DNA of 64,000 nucleotides from Haliclona indistincta (GCA_964017065.1 OZ024784.1:17775152-17839151); one strand, 5' to 3'. Shown: positions 1 through 11,692, counted from the stretch's first letter. Notes: generated by a model not told the origin, from the letters alone. Numbers and translations: made by a program.

Positions 1-9
1 CTCTCTCAG

Positions 10-721
10 CTGGTGGCTCTGTGCCTTACTCTATGCAGACAGCATCAAAGCAACCCTACCTCTCACAGTTCATGAAGTAAGTCTCATACTCACTGTATTA
101 CTAACCCTTCATAACTGCTGTCTCCTCAGTCAGTGGAAGGCTGATCACCGGGGTCGTAGTAAAGCTGCTCCTCACATCAAGACCTACATGAGAGTGTCTC
201 CTGACGGCACCGAGGTAGCATGGTTCTTGTTGACCAGGTATATTCAACTAGTTGGTGTTTCTGTCTCTCAACTTGCTTTATTGTGTCCAGCGCTAACCTG
301 TCCAAGGCTGCTTGGGGCGCCACAGAGAAGAGAGGGACTCAAGTGAGAATCAGATCCTACGAGATTGGTGTCCTCTTTCTTCCTCGTGAACAAGTGAGGC
401 AACTATTGATCGTCACATATTTCTTTCACTATATCACATGTACAGGATACACTACTGGAATACTTCCCTGTCACAAAGCAAGGTCAGTATTATACATCCA
501 GGCATGAACTACCTACTGCTGCTATCCTTTGTCTGTAGACTATTTTCGTCGCGTTCTGCCCATACCAGTGGATCTACCTCTGACAGGTTATGACAAGGAT
601 GGTAAGAGATACCTTACATCTTTACTCTCACTCACTCATTGGTGCAGACAAGCCCTGGACGTGGGACACACAGCACCCTCAGCCGGACAACAAGGGAATC
701 GCATGGTGTCCACCTCACTAA
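10..721 (+). CDS. TDP1: Tyrosyl-DNA phosphodiesterase 1, C-terminal exons (5' part outside window)
   Basis: TDP1 hydrolyses 3'-phosphotyrosyl links left by stalled topoisomerase I, a nuclear DNA-repair step. Six exons can be joined by GT-AG introns of about 45-57 bp: 10-76, 130-237, 291-393, 446-482, 539-601 and 648-721 (stop TAA at 719-721). The joined product runs [20 protein letters not shown], then the second HKD-type motif PHIKTYMR with catalytic His and Lys, then [10 protein letters not shown] with the conserved Asn, then [12 protein letters not shown], and ends [11 protein letters not shown]...WCPPH. Order and spacing match the end of animal TDP1. The first exon border (10) is the least certain because the window begins inside the gene; the first HKD motif lies upstream, outside the window. 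The gene is convergent with the AP-4 sigma gene, 262 bp apart. Confidence 0.93.
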
Positions 722-983
722 CTCATCATTATATTGAACTCTACTATTATAGTACACAGGCATCTATTCAACTATTAAGACATCATGTACTTGGTACATA
801 TCAATGTATGAAAAATTCTTAGAATGCTTGCACCACATACTGCACCAGAAACACTGTTTATATTCTCGACAATTCACACACGTATCTCTAATACTATCGA
901 CTGAAAGAGCTCAATTTATGCACTTTGTGTTATAAAAATTGAATATTGCACAGGCACACAGTGAAATCTGAACGAATGTCTCA
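722..983. other. Intergenic, convergent 3' ends of TDP1 and AP4S1
   Basis: AT-rich 3' flanking DNA. No open frame, RNA gene or repeat recognised. Confidence 0.5.
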
Positions 984-3138
984 TCACTTGCTAGCTTTGT
1001 CTAATACAGCAACAGGAGCCAGTACTCTGTTCTTGTTGGTCTCCGTGATCTGTCCATTGGCGATCATTTCGTCCAGTATCAAATGTGCCTTGTCAACATT
1101 GAACATAATCTAGTGTTATCAGGTCAAGGAACAAGAGCTAGGCAACAGCATTGGTGTGACAGTTTTCAATTCATTATACAAGGTTATACATTATTCATTG
1201 CCTTTGTTTGCTATAGAGGTATAAGTATGTCAAATTAAGGCGGCGTTTACACGACAACGCTATCAGGTGAAAACGAAGACTTTTGTATCCGTTTTGGTTG
1301 TGCATTTACACCAAAACGATGAAAACGCATAGGTAAAACCAGAGAATATTAATACTACGTAACCGGGATAAGAAACCGTGACAATCTTGTGTCACTATGC
1401 GCGTTTTGCTTGTAATGATGTAATTTGTTTATACCTTACAGTTGTTATGGTAACTACAACGTGCTCTCCGCCGACGGGACTAGTACCATGGCTGCTTCTA
1501 CTATCCTGAGAGAGATTATAACGATGAAAAAGAAAACTAAAGTAGTCGAAAATGTGGTTTTGAGTGCGGCAGTTCTTTACCTGTTCTTTCCCCTCGCACT
1601 GTACAGAATGTAATATGCTCGCGTGATAGAGCACTCGGTGAGGCTAGCCGTTACTCATGCAAACCATAAAATTGAAGATTACAACTATGACATTTACACA
1701 CACTAACAGTCCAAGTAGCATAAAAAACCATTAAAACTTGTACCAAATACGTAGGCTTTGCATGGATGTGTTCACAAAAACAGTACTAAAAACAGCTTGC
1801 TACGCCTCTAACTAACACAAAAAGCAATATTCAGACACAAAATTATGATATTTACATGACCTACTACCAGAAATTTATAGTACACTAGACAAAACTAGTA
1901 GAACACATCTCACAAAGCCATGGCTGTGTTTACAAGCTGTTTTTACAGCATACTCGGCCGTTTACCTTGTCTGAGATCCACCCTAGACCATACTGCAGAC
2001 AAAGAACGTGGCGACTTTAGAGTTACTTGGTAAAGCTACGCAGAAACGCCTCCTTTCGTTACAAAAGGAAAGAACTATGAGTGTAAGAGTGGAAAAACTG
2101 TCAGTAGCTAGCTGCACACACTATAGCGTAAATTCTTTGCGTCATTTTCGAAACCATGGTCGAAACGCGAAACGCGCATCGGTACGGTACACTCCGCGCA
2201 ATACATTTTGCAATTTGATTGACAGTTTCTTATCCCGGTTACGTAGTATTAATAATCTTAATCTCTGGTAAAACGGAGACTTATGAAAACGGAGACCAAA
2301 GTGGAGACTTCGAAAACGGAGACATGAAAACGCTCGTGAACTTTTTGTATGAGCGCACCTCAGGCTTTATACTTGCAAAGAATGCTGGGTAGAGTCTTCA
2401 AACAGCATCTATCAACAAAGAGTTTCTTCTTTCGCTTTGGTTCGTGCATACAAGCGAATAACAGTATGCTCACCTAAAAACGCCACACCCACATTCCATA
2501 CAAAACGGAGTCGTGTAAACAGCCAAAACGCTGCATCTGAATACGCATACATTTCCCCGTTTTTGGACTGATCGTTGTCGTGTAAACGCCGCCTTACTTT
2601 TCAGAGTAAAAACCTATTGTGTGTATGTGTATTATGGGTAAGGATACGTCCAGCTCACACTGTTTGTCCAGATGTTGATGATAATAGAAACATGGTCATA
2701 TACAAAATATTGTAGTTGTAACTTACCACACTATCAAAGTATCTGTCATATGTCTCCACTATGTTGTGAATGAACTCCAGCATAGCTAGCTCGTTCTAAA
2801 GACAAGCAAGTAGCCGATCAAGTGATAACTATTATCAATTTTCTCATTATACACATACCTCTGTATTATCTACTGCTATGATAAAATACAGCGAGGCATA
2901 TTTTCTGTACACAATCTTGTAGTTCTTATACTCCATGAACGAACACTGACGAGGTAAGGTGACAAAATAAACATCTCTGTCATGTCATTTGGATCCTTGC
3001 CTGATCCTCGTTCCTAGCGAGGCATTTCCTGACGATGTCGGCCTCAGTGGTGACCCTCTCCTCAACTGACACGTACTCGTAGTACTGGCTGAGTCGTGTC
3101 TGGCCTTGTTTGTTCACTAGCAACACGAACTTGATCAT
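984..3138 (-). CDS. AP4S1: AP-4 complex subunit sigma (small adaptor subunit)
   Basis: Small subunit of the AP-4 adaptor, which sorts cargo at the trans-Golgi network. Five exons on the minus strand: 3001-3138, 2859-2945, 2727-2795, a 12-nt microexon 2648-2659 and 984-1109. The product is 143 residues, the usual size for sigma-4. It begins [20 protein letters not shown], has [20 protein letters not shown] and [20 protein letters not shown], then the CELD microexon, then [15 protein letters not shown] and a tail containing [10 protein letters not shown] and LDKASK. The ETN...RxLAP...LDK tail is the sigma-4 signature and separates it from sigma-1, -2 and -3. Intron 1 uses a GC donor (gcaagg). 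The last intron is long and carries an inverted-repeat element. The gene is head-to-head with caspase-like copy A, with 111 bp between the two ATGs. Confidence 0.93.
1238..2594. mobile_element. Non-autonomous inverted-repeat DNA element in AP4S1 intron 4
   Basis: The ends are inverted copies starting AGGCGGCGTTTACACGAC (from 1238) and ending at 2594, each flanked by TA, so a TA target duplication is likely. A second inverted pair sits inside: 1338-1377 against about 2226-2274, sharing TATTAATACTACGTAACCGG. Near both ends are short GAAAACGGAGAC-like subrepeats. The interior has no recognisable transposase; the 87-codon frame at 2008-2271 matches nothing I know. I read it as a 1.36-kb MITE-like element mobilised in trans, possibly by a Tc1/mariner- or PIF-type transposase given the TA flanks. 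Confidence 0.75.
2648..2659 (-). other. AP4S1: 12-nt coding microexon of AP4S1
   Basis: On the minus strand acaaacag|TGTGAGCTGGAC|gtatcc: a clean acceptor and donor enclosing four codons, Cys-Glu-Leu-Asp. Without it the product would skip the conserved (S/C)ELD that joins the two halves of every AP sigma subunit; with it the phases of both neighbours fit (0/0). Confidence 0.88.
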
Positions 3139-3249
3139 GGTGGGATCATAGGCGGAGTTCATAATAGTAATAAACCAGCCACACCTCCAAAATAATTATT
3201 ATTTATAGTTGCATAAGCGGCAAGTACTTCTGTAGTAGTCAGTAGCATT
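3139..3249. promoter_or_regulatory. Shared divergent promoter region of AP4S1 and caspase-like copy A
   Basis: Only 111 bp separate the AP4S1 ATG (minus) from the CARD-protease ATG (plus). Both promoters must be here or within the transcribed leaders. Part of this stretch plus the first AP4S1 codons is copied at 5459-5690 in front of the broken CARD duplicate. Confidence 0.55.
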
Positions 3250-4944
3250 ATGAGTACTATCGATACTGCGATCGATTCGGAATCGGTGAAAGCTGAGGTT
3301 CTTAGACTTGAATATAAATATCTGCATGATAGTATTGATGCTGGATCACTGCTTGCTGGGGCCCTGAGTGATGGTATCATCACAGACCAGCAGTTGGCTG
3401 ACTGCAGGGAAGAAACGGATGCCTACAAGAAAGCAGAAAAATTCTTAGAACACCTAAAGAGAAGAGTAAACGGAGATCCGGGAAGATTTGATACTTTTCT
3501 GCAGCTACTTCGAAAACACGGAGAAAATCATATTGCAAACAGAATTCAAGGTTCAATTTGCATGGTTTCAATTTGACTGCATGAATGCACTTGACTCGAT
3601 TGCAATCTATTCAGTTATGCTGCACGTTATGGCCTTTTCCTCTTTTGTTTAGCACATGCAGACCAAATGTTGTCACAACAAAATACTAGAGGTATATAAA
3701 CATGACATTGTATACACATGACATTATAGCTTATACAATAAATGCAGAGCACTGTGATGTGGGTGATACAAAGGAAGAAAATAGTGTGGCAGTTGATCAT
3801 ACTGTCCAGCTGTCAAATCAAGGTACAACATGTCAGTTAGCAATTAGCTACATAAAATAATGTCATTCGTGTGTAGATTTAACCAAGTTCAAATTTGCTG
3901 TGGATCTATTGACAGGGGACAAGATTAAGCAAGATCAAGAAGCATGGAAGAATTGGCAATATTTAGCACCAACTGAAAAAGAGTGCATTATTATAGCCTC
4001 GAATGGAGGCTGTCCTGCATCTGTTGATGCTGTACCCAAGCAACATGGGACCTCTACTACAGAGAGCAAGCTGGAACTATTGATGAGAGAGCTGGATGTA
4101 ATGCAAGAGAAGATTAGACAATGTGAGAATTACTGCAGTCTTCGTGTTTACTTGGATTTGTCAGGAGCTCAGAGGAGTAGGTCATACTATCTGAAAAAAA
4201 TTGAACAACTGATGAAGGAGTGTAAAAAATCTGGAGGTATAGCATGGTGATGTATAATTACCATTATTATTTTTAAAATTAATTGTAGCATTCATCTGGT
4301 ACACTGGTCATGGAGAGAGAGGGACTGGTAACTGGTGCTTTCAAGATGGTGTGATCTCTTTTGAAGATATCTTTGCTCTCTACAAGAAACACTTTGCAGG
4401 AAGGCAGCTTAACCTAACTTGTGACTGCAGCTATTCTGGTGGATGGGTGGAGCAGTGTGCTAAAAAGTTAGATGAAATGAGAATACCTTCCTGTGGCCAC
4501 TACACAAGAGAACATGGGATTCTGATCAGGCTCTATTGCTCATGTAGAGAGCATCAAAAGGCAAGTATGCTGTGGTTCTGTGAGGAAGTTGTCTTTGTCA
4601 GACAGAAGATGCTATGGTATGATCATCTAGAAATACCTGATCAAACATGTTTGCTTAAAGACTTTACTGAAATCAGATGTGGCAGCAAAGGAGACTGTGA
4701 AGTACCACTAGATCTTACTTGGAAGGATCATGCCATCAAAGATCAATATGTGTACCTTGTAAAACACAACGTTAAGGGTAATCCAGCCTGGTTATACATC
4801 TTAGTAGACAAAGACAAAGTAGAGGACTTCATTGCAAGAAAAAGTGTTGACGACTATGATAAATATGGCAAAATTCTTCAGTGTGGATCTGGCAAGAATC
4901 CTCCGAAGGAAGTCAATGATCGGTTTATGCGATTTCTGTGTTAA
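3250..4944 (+). CDS. CARD plus caspase-like cysteine protease (copy A)
   Basis: Five exons with all introns in phase 1: 3250-3550, 3662-3691, 3748-3822, 3877-4236 and 4289-4944, giving about 473 residues. Residues about 10-100 look like a CARD: EYKYLHDSIDAGSLLAGALS, then GIITDQQ and LLRKHGENHIANRI. The C-terminal half has a caspase/clan-CD fold pattern: strand ECIIIAS, a helical stretch, then WYTGHGERGTGNW with the putative catalytic His and, about 40 residues later, LTCDCSYSGGWVEQC with the putative catalytic Cys. It is therefore likely a death-fold-recruited protease, but metazoan-caspase QACxG is absent and the motif resembles metacaspase/C14-like YSGHG...DCCHSG proteins. The first donor (gttcaa) is weak, so the exon 1 end is uncertain. 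Substrate unknown. It is the only copy here with a CARD. Confidence 0.8.
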
Positions 4945-5458
4945 TTAGTAGTATAGTTCATAATTATCTTAGTTTGTATATGTGCACACTTTATCATCAT
5001 GCATGCAGACACATGCACATAGTCCATACAGCTGTTGTTGACCTGTTTGTGTCATCATTCTTTATTCATTGCTACCCGGGATACATAGGTGTTGGAGGGT
5101 TAAGCGTAAGCCATTTGGGGTAGCGCCAAACGGTTAATGTGGGCGGTTAAAAGTTATTATAAAAGGTAGAACTTTTAAAAATGCATAATAATTATTGTCT
5201 AGTCTTGGATAAAATAATTAATTATTAAGCTGAATAAGACTGTCGTAACCATTTTTTACCCAATATTTGAAATCATCTTCTGCATGCAGAGAAGGCATAC
5301 CGATATTTAGCCTCATAAACTATCACGATGCTAGCTAGCTGAGCTTTATCAACTTATTAACATTGAAAGACAGCCAGCCCCACAGTTCAGAGAGCCTTTA
5401 CTGGATGTTAGCTATGGTAGCACTTGAGAAACATGTGATTTGATACATACATTGTGAT
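4945..5458. other. Intergenic between copy A and its broken duplicate
   Basis: AT-rich, no gene seen. The short open frame at 4938-5123 has no recognisable features. Confidence 0.4.
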
Positions 5459-6300
5459 TGTTCACTAGCAACACGAACGTTATCGCACAAATTCTTTGTT
5501 CCATTAAATCCTGGCAAAAGTGACCACCCATGAGTGTAACAAACAATGTTCACTAGCAACACGAACTTGAACTTGATCATGGATTCATGGTGGGATCATA
5601 TAAGGCAGAGTCACTAATAAACCAGCCACACCTCCAAACTATTATTCATAGTTGCATCAGCGGCAAGTACTACTGTAGTGGTAGTACTATGAGTACTATC
5701 GATACTACGATCGATTCGGGATCAGTGAAAGCTGAGGTTCTTAGACTTGAATATAAATATCTGCATGATAGTATTGATGCTGGATCACTGCTTGCTGGGG
5801 CCCTGAGTGATGGTATCATCACAGACCAGCAGTTGGCTGACTGCAGGGAAGAAACGGATGCCTACAAGAAAGCAGAAAAATTCTTAGAACACCTAAAGAG
5901 AAGAGTAAACGGAGACCCGGGAAGATTTGATACGTTTCCGCAGCTACTTTGAAAACACGGAGAAAATCATATTGCAAACAGAATTCAAGGTTCAATTTGG
6001 TTTCAATTTGACTGCATGCAATCTGTTGACTCGATTGCAATCTGTTCAGTTATGCTGCACGTTATGGCTTTTTCTCTTTTGTTTAGCACATGCAGACCAA
6101 ATGTTGTCACAACAAAATAGAGGTAAAAAAATACTGTGGCAGTCGATCATACTGTCCAGCTGTCAAATCATTATAATAGCCTCAAATGGAGACTATCCTG
6201 CATCTGTTGATGCTGTACCCAAGCAACATGGGACCTCTACTACAGAGAGCAAGCTGGAACTATTGATGAGAGAGCTGGATGTATTGCAAGAGAAGATAAT
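5459..6300 (+). pseudogene. Broken partial duplicate of the CARD-protease gene, with copied AP4S1 exon 1 fragment (copy A')
   Basis: From about 5459 the sequence repeats the AP4S1 exon 1/promoter block (gttcactagcaacacgaac, at 5459 and again at 5548). A near-identical CARD exon follows, with ATG at 5689. Residue CGA of copy A (LLRKHG) is TGA here (5950-5952), ending the frame inside the CARD after 88 codons. Downstream, pieces homologous to copy A exons 2-4 continue (about 6090-6295, including the LELLMRELDV segment) but are rearranged. The protease exon is missing, apparently cut off where the inverted-repeat element at 6449 follows. A truncated CARD-only peptide could still be made, but it lacks the last helix. 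Confidence 0.82.
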
Positions 6301-6448
6301 ACACATCGCAGTACACACCACACACTCAATAGGTCGCTCCATCATTATTGAGCTCTTTATGAGACATGCCCTATTTTGCCAATTTAATTGGAAAATTTAA
6401 ACACAAACTTTGTCGCACTGTATCTGGTATTCTGGTCACCATTTCTAC

Positions 6449-7129
6449 GGCGGGATACCAAAATTAATGATATTCATGATTTAACTGGGTACTGTTATTT
6501 TCACGACAAGACTGAACTTGGTGGCTGCTTTTTGCACTCAGTCTTACTCGCGCTGTCTCTAGGACCTGATTAATGTAAGTTTCGAGCCTATGCTCCCCGC
6601 CGTCGCGAAGCTACAAGACCGACCATCGCGAGCTTGGAGATGTTGCTCTCCATTTTGTGTGCAGTTTTTCTACTTCTATGTGAATCGTAGCGGGCCAATA
6701 ACTCTTCAGTGTGTTCATCTATCGTATCTCCAGGTATTCAAGGATCCGATTTGCTGCGCGCTTCTCGAGTGCAGAGCTAGCGACGCTTGCTCATGGCTGT
6801 TTGGCGTTCGATCGTGTATCTAACGAACAAAAGAGAGATATCGAAAAAGCATCCTTGAAGTCCTAGATCCTGGGGTGGTAAACGTGCTCATGTAGCTGTA
6901 AGCTCTTCGTTTAGCATGCAACTCGATAAAAACTGCACAAACCTCCTCGCGATGGTCGGTCTTGTAGCTTCGCGACGGCGGGGAGCATAGGCTCGAAACT
7001 TACATTAATCAGGTCCTAGAGACAGCGCGAGTAAGACTGAGTGCAAAAAGCAGCCACCAAGTTCAGTCTTGTCGTGAAAATAACAGTACCCAGTAAAATC
7101 ATGAATATCATTAATTTTGGTATCCCGCC
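6449..7129. mobile_element. Long-arm inverted-repeat element, first of a back-to-back pair
   Basis: Arms of about 187 bp, 6449-6635 and 6942-7129, are inverted near-copies beginning GGCGGGATACCAAAATTAAT. The spacer (6636-6941) contains no recognisable gene. No transposase; a non-autonomous foldback/MITE. The open frames on both strands here mirror one another and are not genes. Confidence 0.8.
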
Positions 7130-7135
7130 ACCTTA

Positions 7136-7719
7136 AGGTGGCGGTGCGCCAATTTAATGAGATTCATAACTTTACAACTAGCTTTATTTTCCAGCAATGG
7201 TATTATGTACAGGTATGCTCCAGTATGCATTTTGTTTGTCTATCGATATACATCGATTATAGCAAGTTTCAGTCACGAAGTGTTAGCTAACGTGGAGCAG
7301 CGAGCTCGCATAGTATAGGCTGGTCTGTGGCTGCTATCTCCAGTTTGGCTCGCTTGTTCTGGAAAGAACTTCGTTTACAGCTATAAAATTCCAGCGCGCA
7401 CAGACGTACAGAGCGATTTTTCGATGCTCCTTTGCTAACGTGGCAAAAACAGCAAACCTAGACCAGAAAAAATTCTTTAACAAAAAATCTAGATCGTATT
7501 ACGGAAATTCGCTCTGTACGTCTGAGCGCAAGATGGCGCTGCATGCTGCTGCGCTTGAAGCGCGTCGATCTATTGCTCGACAGTCGAGATAGCAGCCACA
7601 GACGCTTCATGTATTATTTCCCCCATACTGTTATGTAAATCGCTGTAGTTATAAAGTCTAGTTATTAATAAAACACACGTTGCGTGGGTGTTGAATATTA
7701 ACTAAGTGCACCGCCACCT
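7136..7719. mobile_element. Inverted-repeat element with TA flanks, second of the pair
   Basis: Ends AGGTGGCGGTGC (7136) and GCACCGCCACCT (to 7719), flanked by TA, directly abutting the previous element. The interior, for example the GTACAGGTATGCTCCAGTAT stretch, is related to 14150-14640, so this is a repeat family with at least two copies in the window. Non-coding. Confidence 0.75.
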
Positions 7720-7960
7720 TAAACAGAATCATTAGGCTATGGAACGCCCTTCCCACAATTGACCTGTCTCTTCCACCAAAGCATAAAACATTTTCTATTT
7801 GAGTTTCTCTGGAAACATTTCATTAATCATTTTCAATCCGACATATCGTGTTCTTATCATTTTTTATGTCCCTGCTAGTCATGTTCACATAATTATTAGT
7901 TAATTTTAGGCCGTGGCTATTGCAACCGACAAATCGGTGCCTGGAACCAGCCATGAACAC

Positions 7961-8058
7961 GCTATTGCCACCAGTCGGTGGCGCTAGCAGTCACAAAAAC
8001 GCTATTGCCACCGGTCGGTGGCGCTAACAGCCACAGAACCGCTATTGCCACCGGTCGG
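7961..8058 (+). repeat. 40-bp tandem repeat array, about 2.5 units
   Basis: Units start GCTATTGCCACC at 7961, 8001 and 8041. Each carries the palindrome-like core CCACCGGTCGGTGG. Inverse orientation of the array at 11808-12007. Confidence 0.85.
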
Positions 8059-8127
8059 ATTGCCGCCTAATTGGGGTGAGCCTGAGCGAGCCCCACATTG
8101 ATTGGCACAATGGCCCACGCGGCGGGG

Positions 8128-8162
8128 AATGTATCTATCTGGCTGGCTGGCTGGCTGGCTAT
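8128..8162 (+). repeat. (CTGG)n microsatellite
   Basis: Run of ggctggctggctggctggct within non-coding DNA. Confidence 0.85.
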
Positions 8163-11100
8163 CTGTCACGGGGTAGCGTTTGTCCTTTTCAATGTTCCCG
8201 AGAACTAGGAAACGCCCTCTTTAGCACGTGCGCACATTATAATTGGGGCTTGGTTTCAAACAAGCCGATATTACCTGGCATTCTGGCAATGACGCAGATG
8301 ACTCAGGGACGACAACAACAGAGATCAGAGACACCTGAAAAGCAACAACTTTACACGACAAGGCCGCTACCAGAAAGTCACCCGATGAACGTGAAAGCGG
8401 ACGTGAAGCGACAAAAAGAATATCAAAGGGCCTACCGGAGGCGCCGCGGAAAGCAGTAGCTGCAACAGAGCAAACAGTAACTTAGGTACGTCTAATGAGC
8501 TCGTGTGTGATAGCAGTACAGCCTGCAGTGAGTGAGGAGACCGAGGAAGTCACTCATCTGACAAAATTGTTCCCATGACGCCTAGGCAAGGATACACTCA
8601 GTAAGAGATAATTGGAGAAACTGCACTATATCTGCACTGATTCTATTCAACATCAGCTAACCCATTAGCGCTGTTAAAATAATATTAACATTATAGACTA
8701 GCACAGAAATCTGTGGTGAAACTGGTGTTCACATAATACAGACTTATCTACTAAAAATAATCTGGACTCACCACATATAAACCTGGTGCAAACAATAATT
8801 ATAATTTATGTTATACACTAACAAGGCTAAATTATATCAATGCTCAGGCTCGCCCCTGCCATTCCATGAATGTACTAGTTAATATTCAGATCATAATACA
8901 GTTAATGAATTTTCGTCAAAATTTGAAAATCTGGCTATAAATGCTCCAAAAGCGTTGAAAATGTACTCTAAGTGTTCGAAATATCATTTTGAGACAGTTT
9001 CTGTAAGAAATAGAGGGTGAATGATTTCAAGGTGCTTAACCCTTTAAACACTAAATTATCTTGCTGAAATTTTAACCTCGTAAATGCTGACCACTTCTAT
9101 CGTGAATATCTCGTGTGTCTTTTGTGCTACTGGTCTCAAATTTGCGTCCTTTTACGCCAGTGAGTAGCCGCAATTGCTCACACTCAAGTCGGTCGATATG
9201 CCCCTCCCACTTCGAAAGTGAAGCCGATAAAGTGCAGCGACCTCGTCAAATTTTGCTCAAAGTTAGTACTTTGGGGCTGGCTACTGAAAAGTACATGTAA
9301 ATAGCAGTGGTTTTGGTCAATGTAAAATGTAGCCCAGATCATAGAGAATGCGCAAAAATGTGTATTCCGAGCACCCGAAGCCATGAAATGTCCAAATTTT
9401 CTTGGCAGCCATTTTGTTTTTCCTAAAATGTTGTGAAATTTGCATTGAAGCCATAGAAATGCCGAAGCCAATACGTTTAGCGCAGGGGGCGCGCCGAAAA
9501 CCGGTCAATTTTTTGCGGTTATTTGTATTCTTCAATTTGGCTTAATTTTGGGATATTTTAGCACTTTTTCATTAAGTTATGCTGTCTGAAGTATGTATGA
9601 CGCAAAATTGCGTCATTAGGGCTTAACCCTCTTACCGCGATTAATTGTAAACGTTGCTCCACCCACGTCACGCGATGGCTGCTTTTGAATTGTGACAGCT
9701 ATCTCGGTACTGCGCTTTGTCTCTGCTCTGGACGCTTCAGCACGGAAGCTAGAGGTACGACAATGTTTTCTCAACCTGTACTATATCCTGGGCTACTGTT
9801 GTTTGTCCATCAAAGCTTCAGTTGGACCGTCAAAGCTATCTGCTACCATCATACACATACGCGAGCAACTATTCTTCGCTTCTTCCCTACACCACGCAGC
9901 GTAAGCTGTACCAGGAACCTTCTGTGTTGTTCAAAACTGGACCTTGGCCATTGTAGAAGACTCTGTGAGCGTGATAACGACATCATCAACGGCTTTCAAC
10001 TTGTACCGGGCGTGTCTACTCCACCTACCTTACCGCCATTTTTCCAATCATGTTGCTGTGACTTGGAGGGCAGTCTGTGCCGCTTCTACTCGCCTCTGCG
10101 CGTTTGCTACAGCTAAGTGAGTGTTGTCTATCATACTACTATACTCTAGAGCTTTGCTAGTAAACTTTTAAGCTTTGTATGACCCGTCAAAGCTACTCGC
10201 CAGCTAGTGATGGTGGACGAGTGAGTTGTCACGCTTCTCCTTCGTGTTGCTCTGTGTACACGGCAACTACAGCCTCTTAGGATATTTAGAACTTGACCAT
10301 GGTCATTGTGGGAGCCTTTTTGTGTGTGTTACTAAGCACAACTGCTCTTGACAGCTTGTTGGAGTTCATTTTCTGGCTCAACTAGAACAGAAATAATTTC
10401 AAGGAGAACACTGCTTTGTTGCTGCACACTTTGTATCACTATTTTACACTTCCAACAGCTTAGTAAGTGTTGTATAACATCTGGTTTGCCTTGAGCTATC
10501 TACTAGCAAGCTATTGAGTTATTTGTGACAACCAGGTGAGTACATCTTTATACTTATTGTGCCAGCTAAGAACACTGCTTTCTCTGTACAGCGTACGTGA
10601 GCGACGTTTGTATCGTCAGGATGCTCAGGCTTGCTATGGACGATTGTAATCTTTAAAAAGGTGAAAATAGAATGTATTTACTTTGTGTATAGTGTTTGTG
10701 TTGCTTGTGTGGGCTTGGTGCTACTGTCTCTTACATTATAATCAGTAAAGCATGTATATCGTCTTTGCTAAATAATGTCGTGATTGTTGTGTGTATTGTA
10801 GCTTGATGTTAGTCATGGCATGTGCATTGTAGCTTGATGGTAGTCATGGCAGCAGTTAGTGTGTCATACACTTCAGTTGTACAGTTATATGCTCATGTTA
10901 TCAGTGTTGTTATTAGACTCTTCATCTATTACAGTGCTGAGAAACTACTATGCTATCTGCTGATACCTTGACTTGTTTTTGCTGTCTGCTCAAGATCAAA
11001 ATACTTGTACAAGCTTTCCATTACTTGATTGCTGTGATTGATAATAATATTCAAACACACACCACCCTCTTCTTCCTGAGTAGCAAACTGTCTGTGAAAG

Positions 11101-11513
11101 CATGTACAGCACTCATCTCAACAGCTAAGCTGTGTAGACACTACTATTATTGCAGCAAGAAGCTGTCAGTTATCACAGCTTGGTGGGCGTTTGTTTACAC
11201 AGACTAACGCGTGTTAGAAACCACAATAAACAAGTTAGAATACTATAGCAACTATGTTTCAACGTTGCCAAGGAGTATTGGCTGCAACAAAGTAAGTTGG
11301 CTGGCGCTAGCGGTAGCTGTTTCGAGGTAACGAAGACGCGCATATATATATGCGCGTCGCGTATACGGGTGGATTTCATCGCGCATAAATATATGCGCGT
11401 CGCGGTAAAAGGCTCGGTAAAAGGGTTAGGGTTAACCACACCTACTCGTAGGCTACTACTAAACCCTAAACCCTAAAAAAACTAAAAAAACTTCGCCTAA
11501 CTAACTGTACAAA

Positions 11514-11636
11514 GTCGGGAGGGTCTTCCTAACTAAGGATCGTCGGGAGGGTCTTCCTAACTAAGGATCGTCGGGAGGGTCTTCCTAACTAAGGATCGTC
11601 GGGAAGGTCGTCCTAACTAAGGAGCTAAAGATCGTC
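11514..11636 (+). repeat. 28-bp tandem repeat, about four units
   Basis: Unit gtcgggagggtcttcctaac followed by taaggatc, three clean copies and one diverged. Just upstream (11425-11475) are telomere-like aaccctaaaccctaaa runs, too short to be a telomere. Confidence 0.85.
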
Positions 11637-11692
11637 GAGTAATATTATTAGTTAAAAAAAAAAGTTTTCTATAAAAAAAAATAAAAAGCTAT

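Noticed and set aside
8076..8459. 127-codon frame ending in a basic YQRAYRRRRGKQ tail
   Set aside because: Starts inside the repeat border and crosses a (CTGG)n run; basic tail alone is not enough to call a gene.
11340..11480. Telomere-like AACCCTAAACCCTAAA and palindromic ATATATGCGCG stretches
   Set aside because: Only two or three units; too short for a telomere or a defined element.
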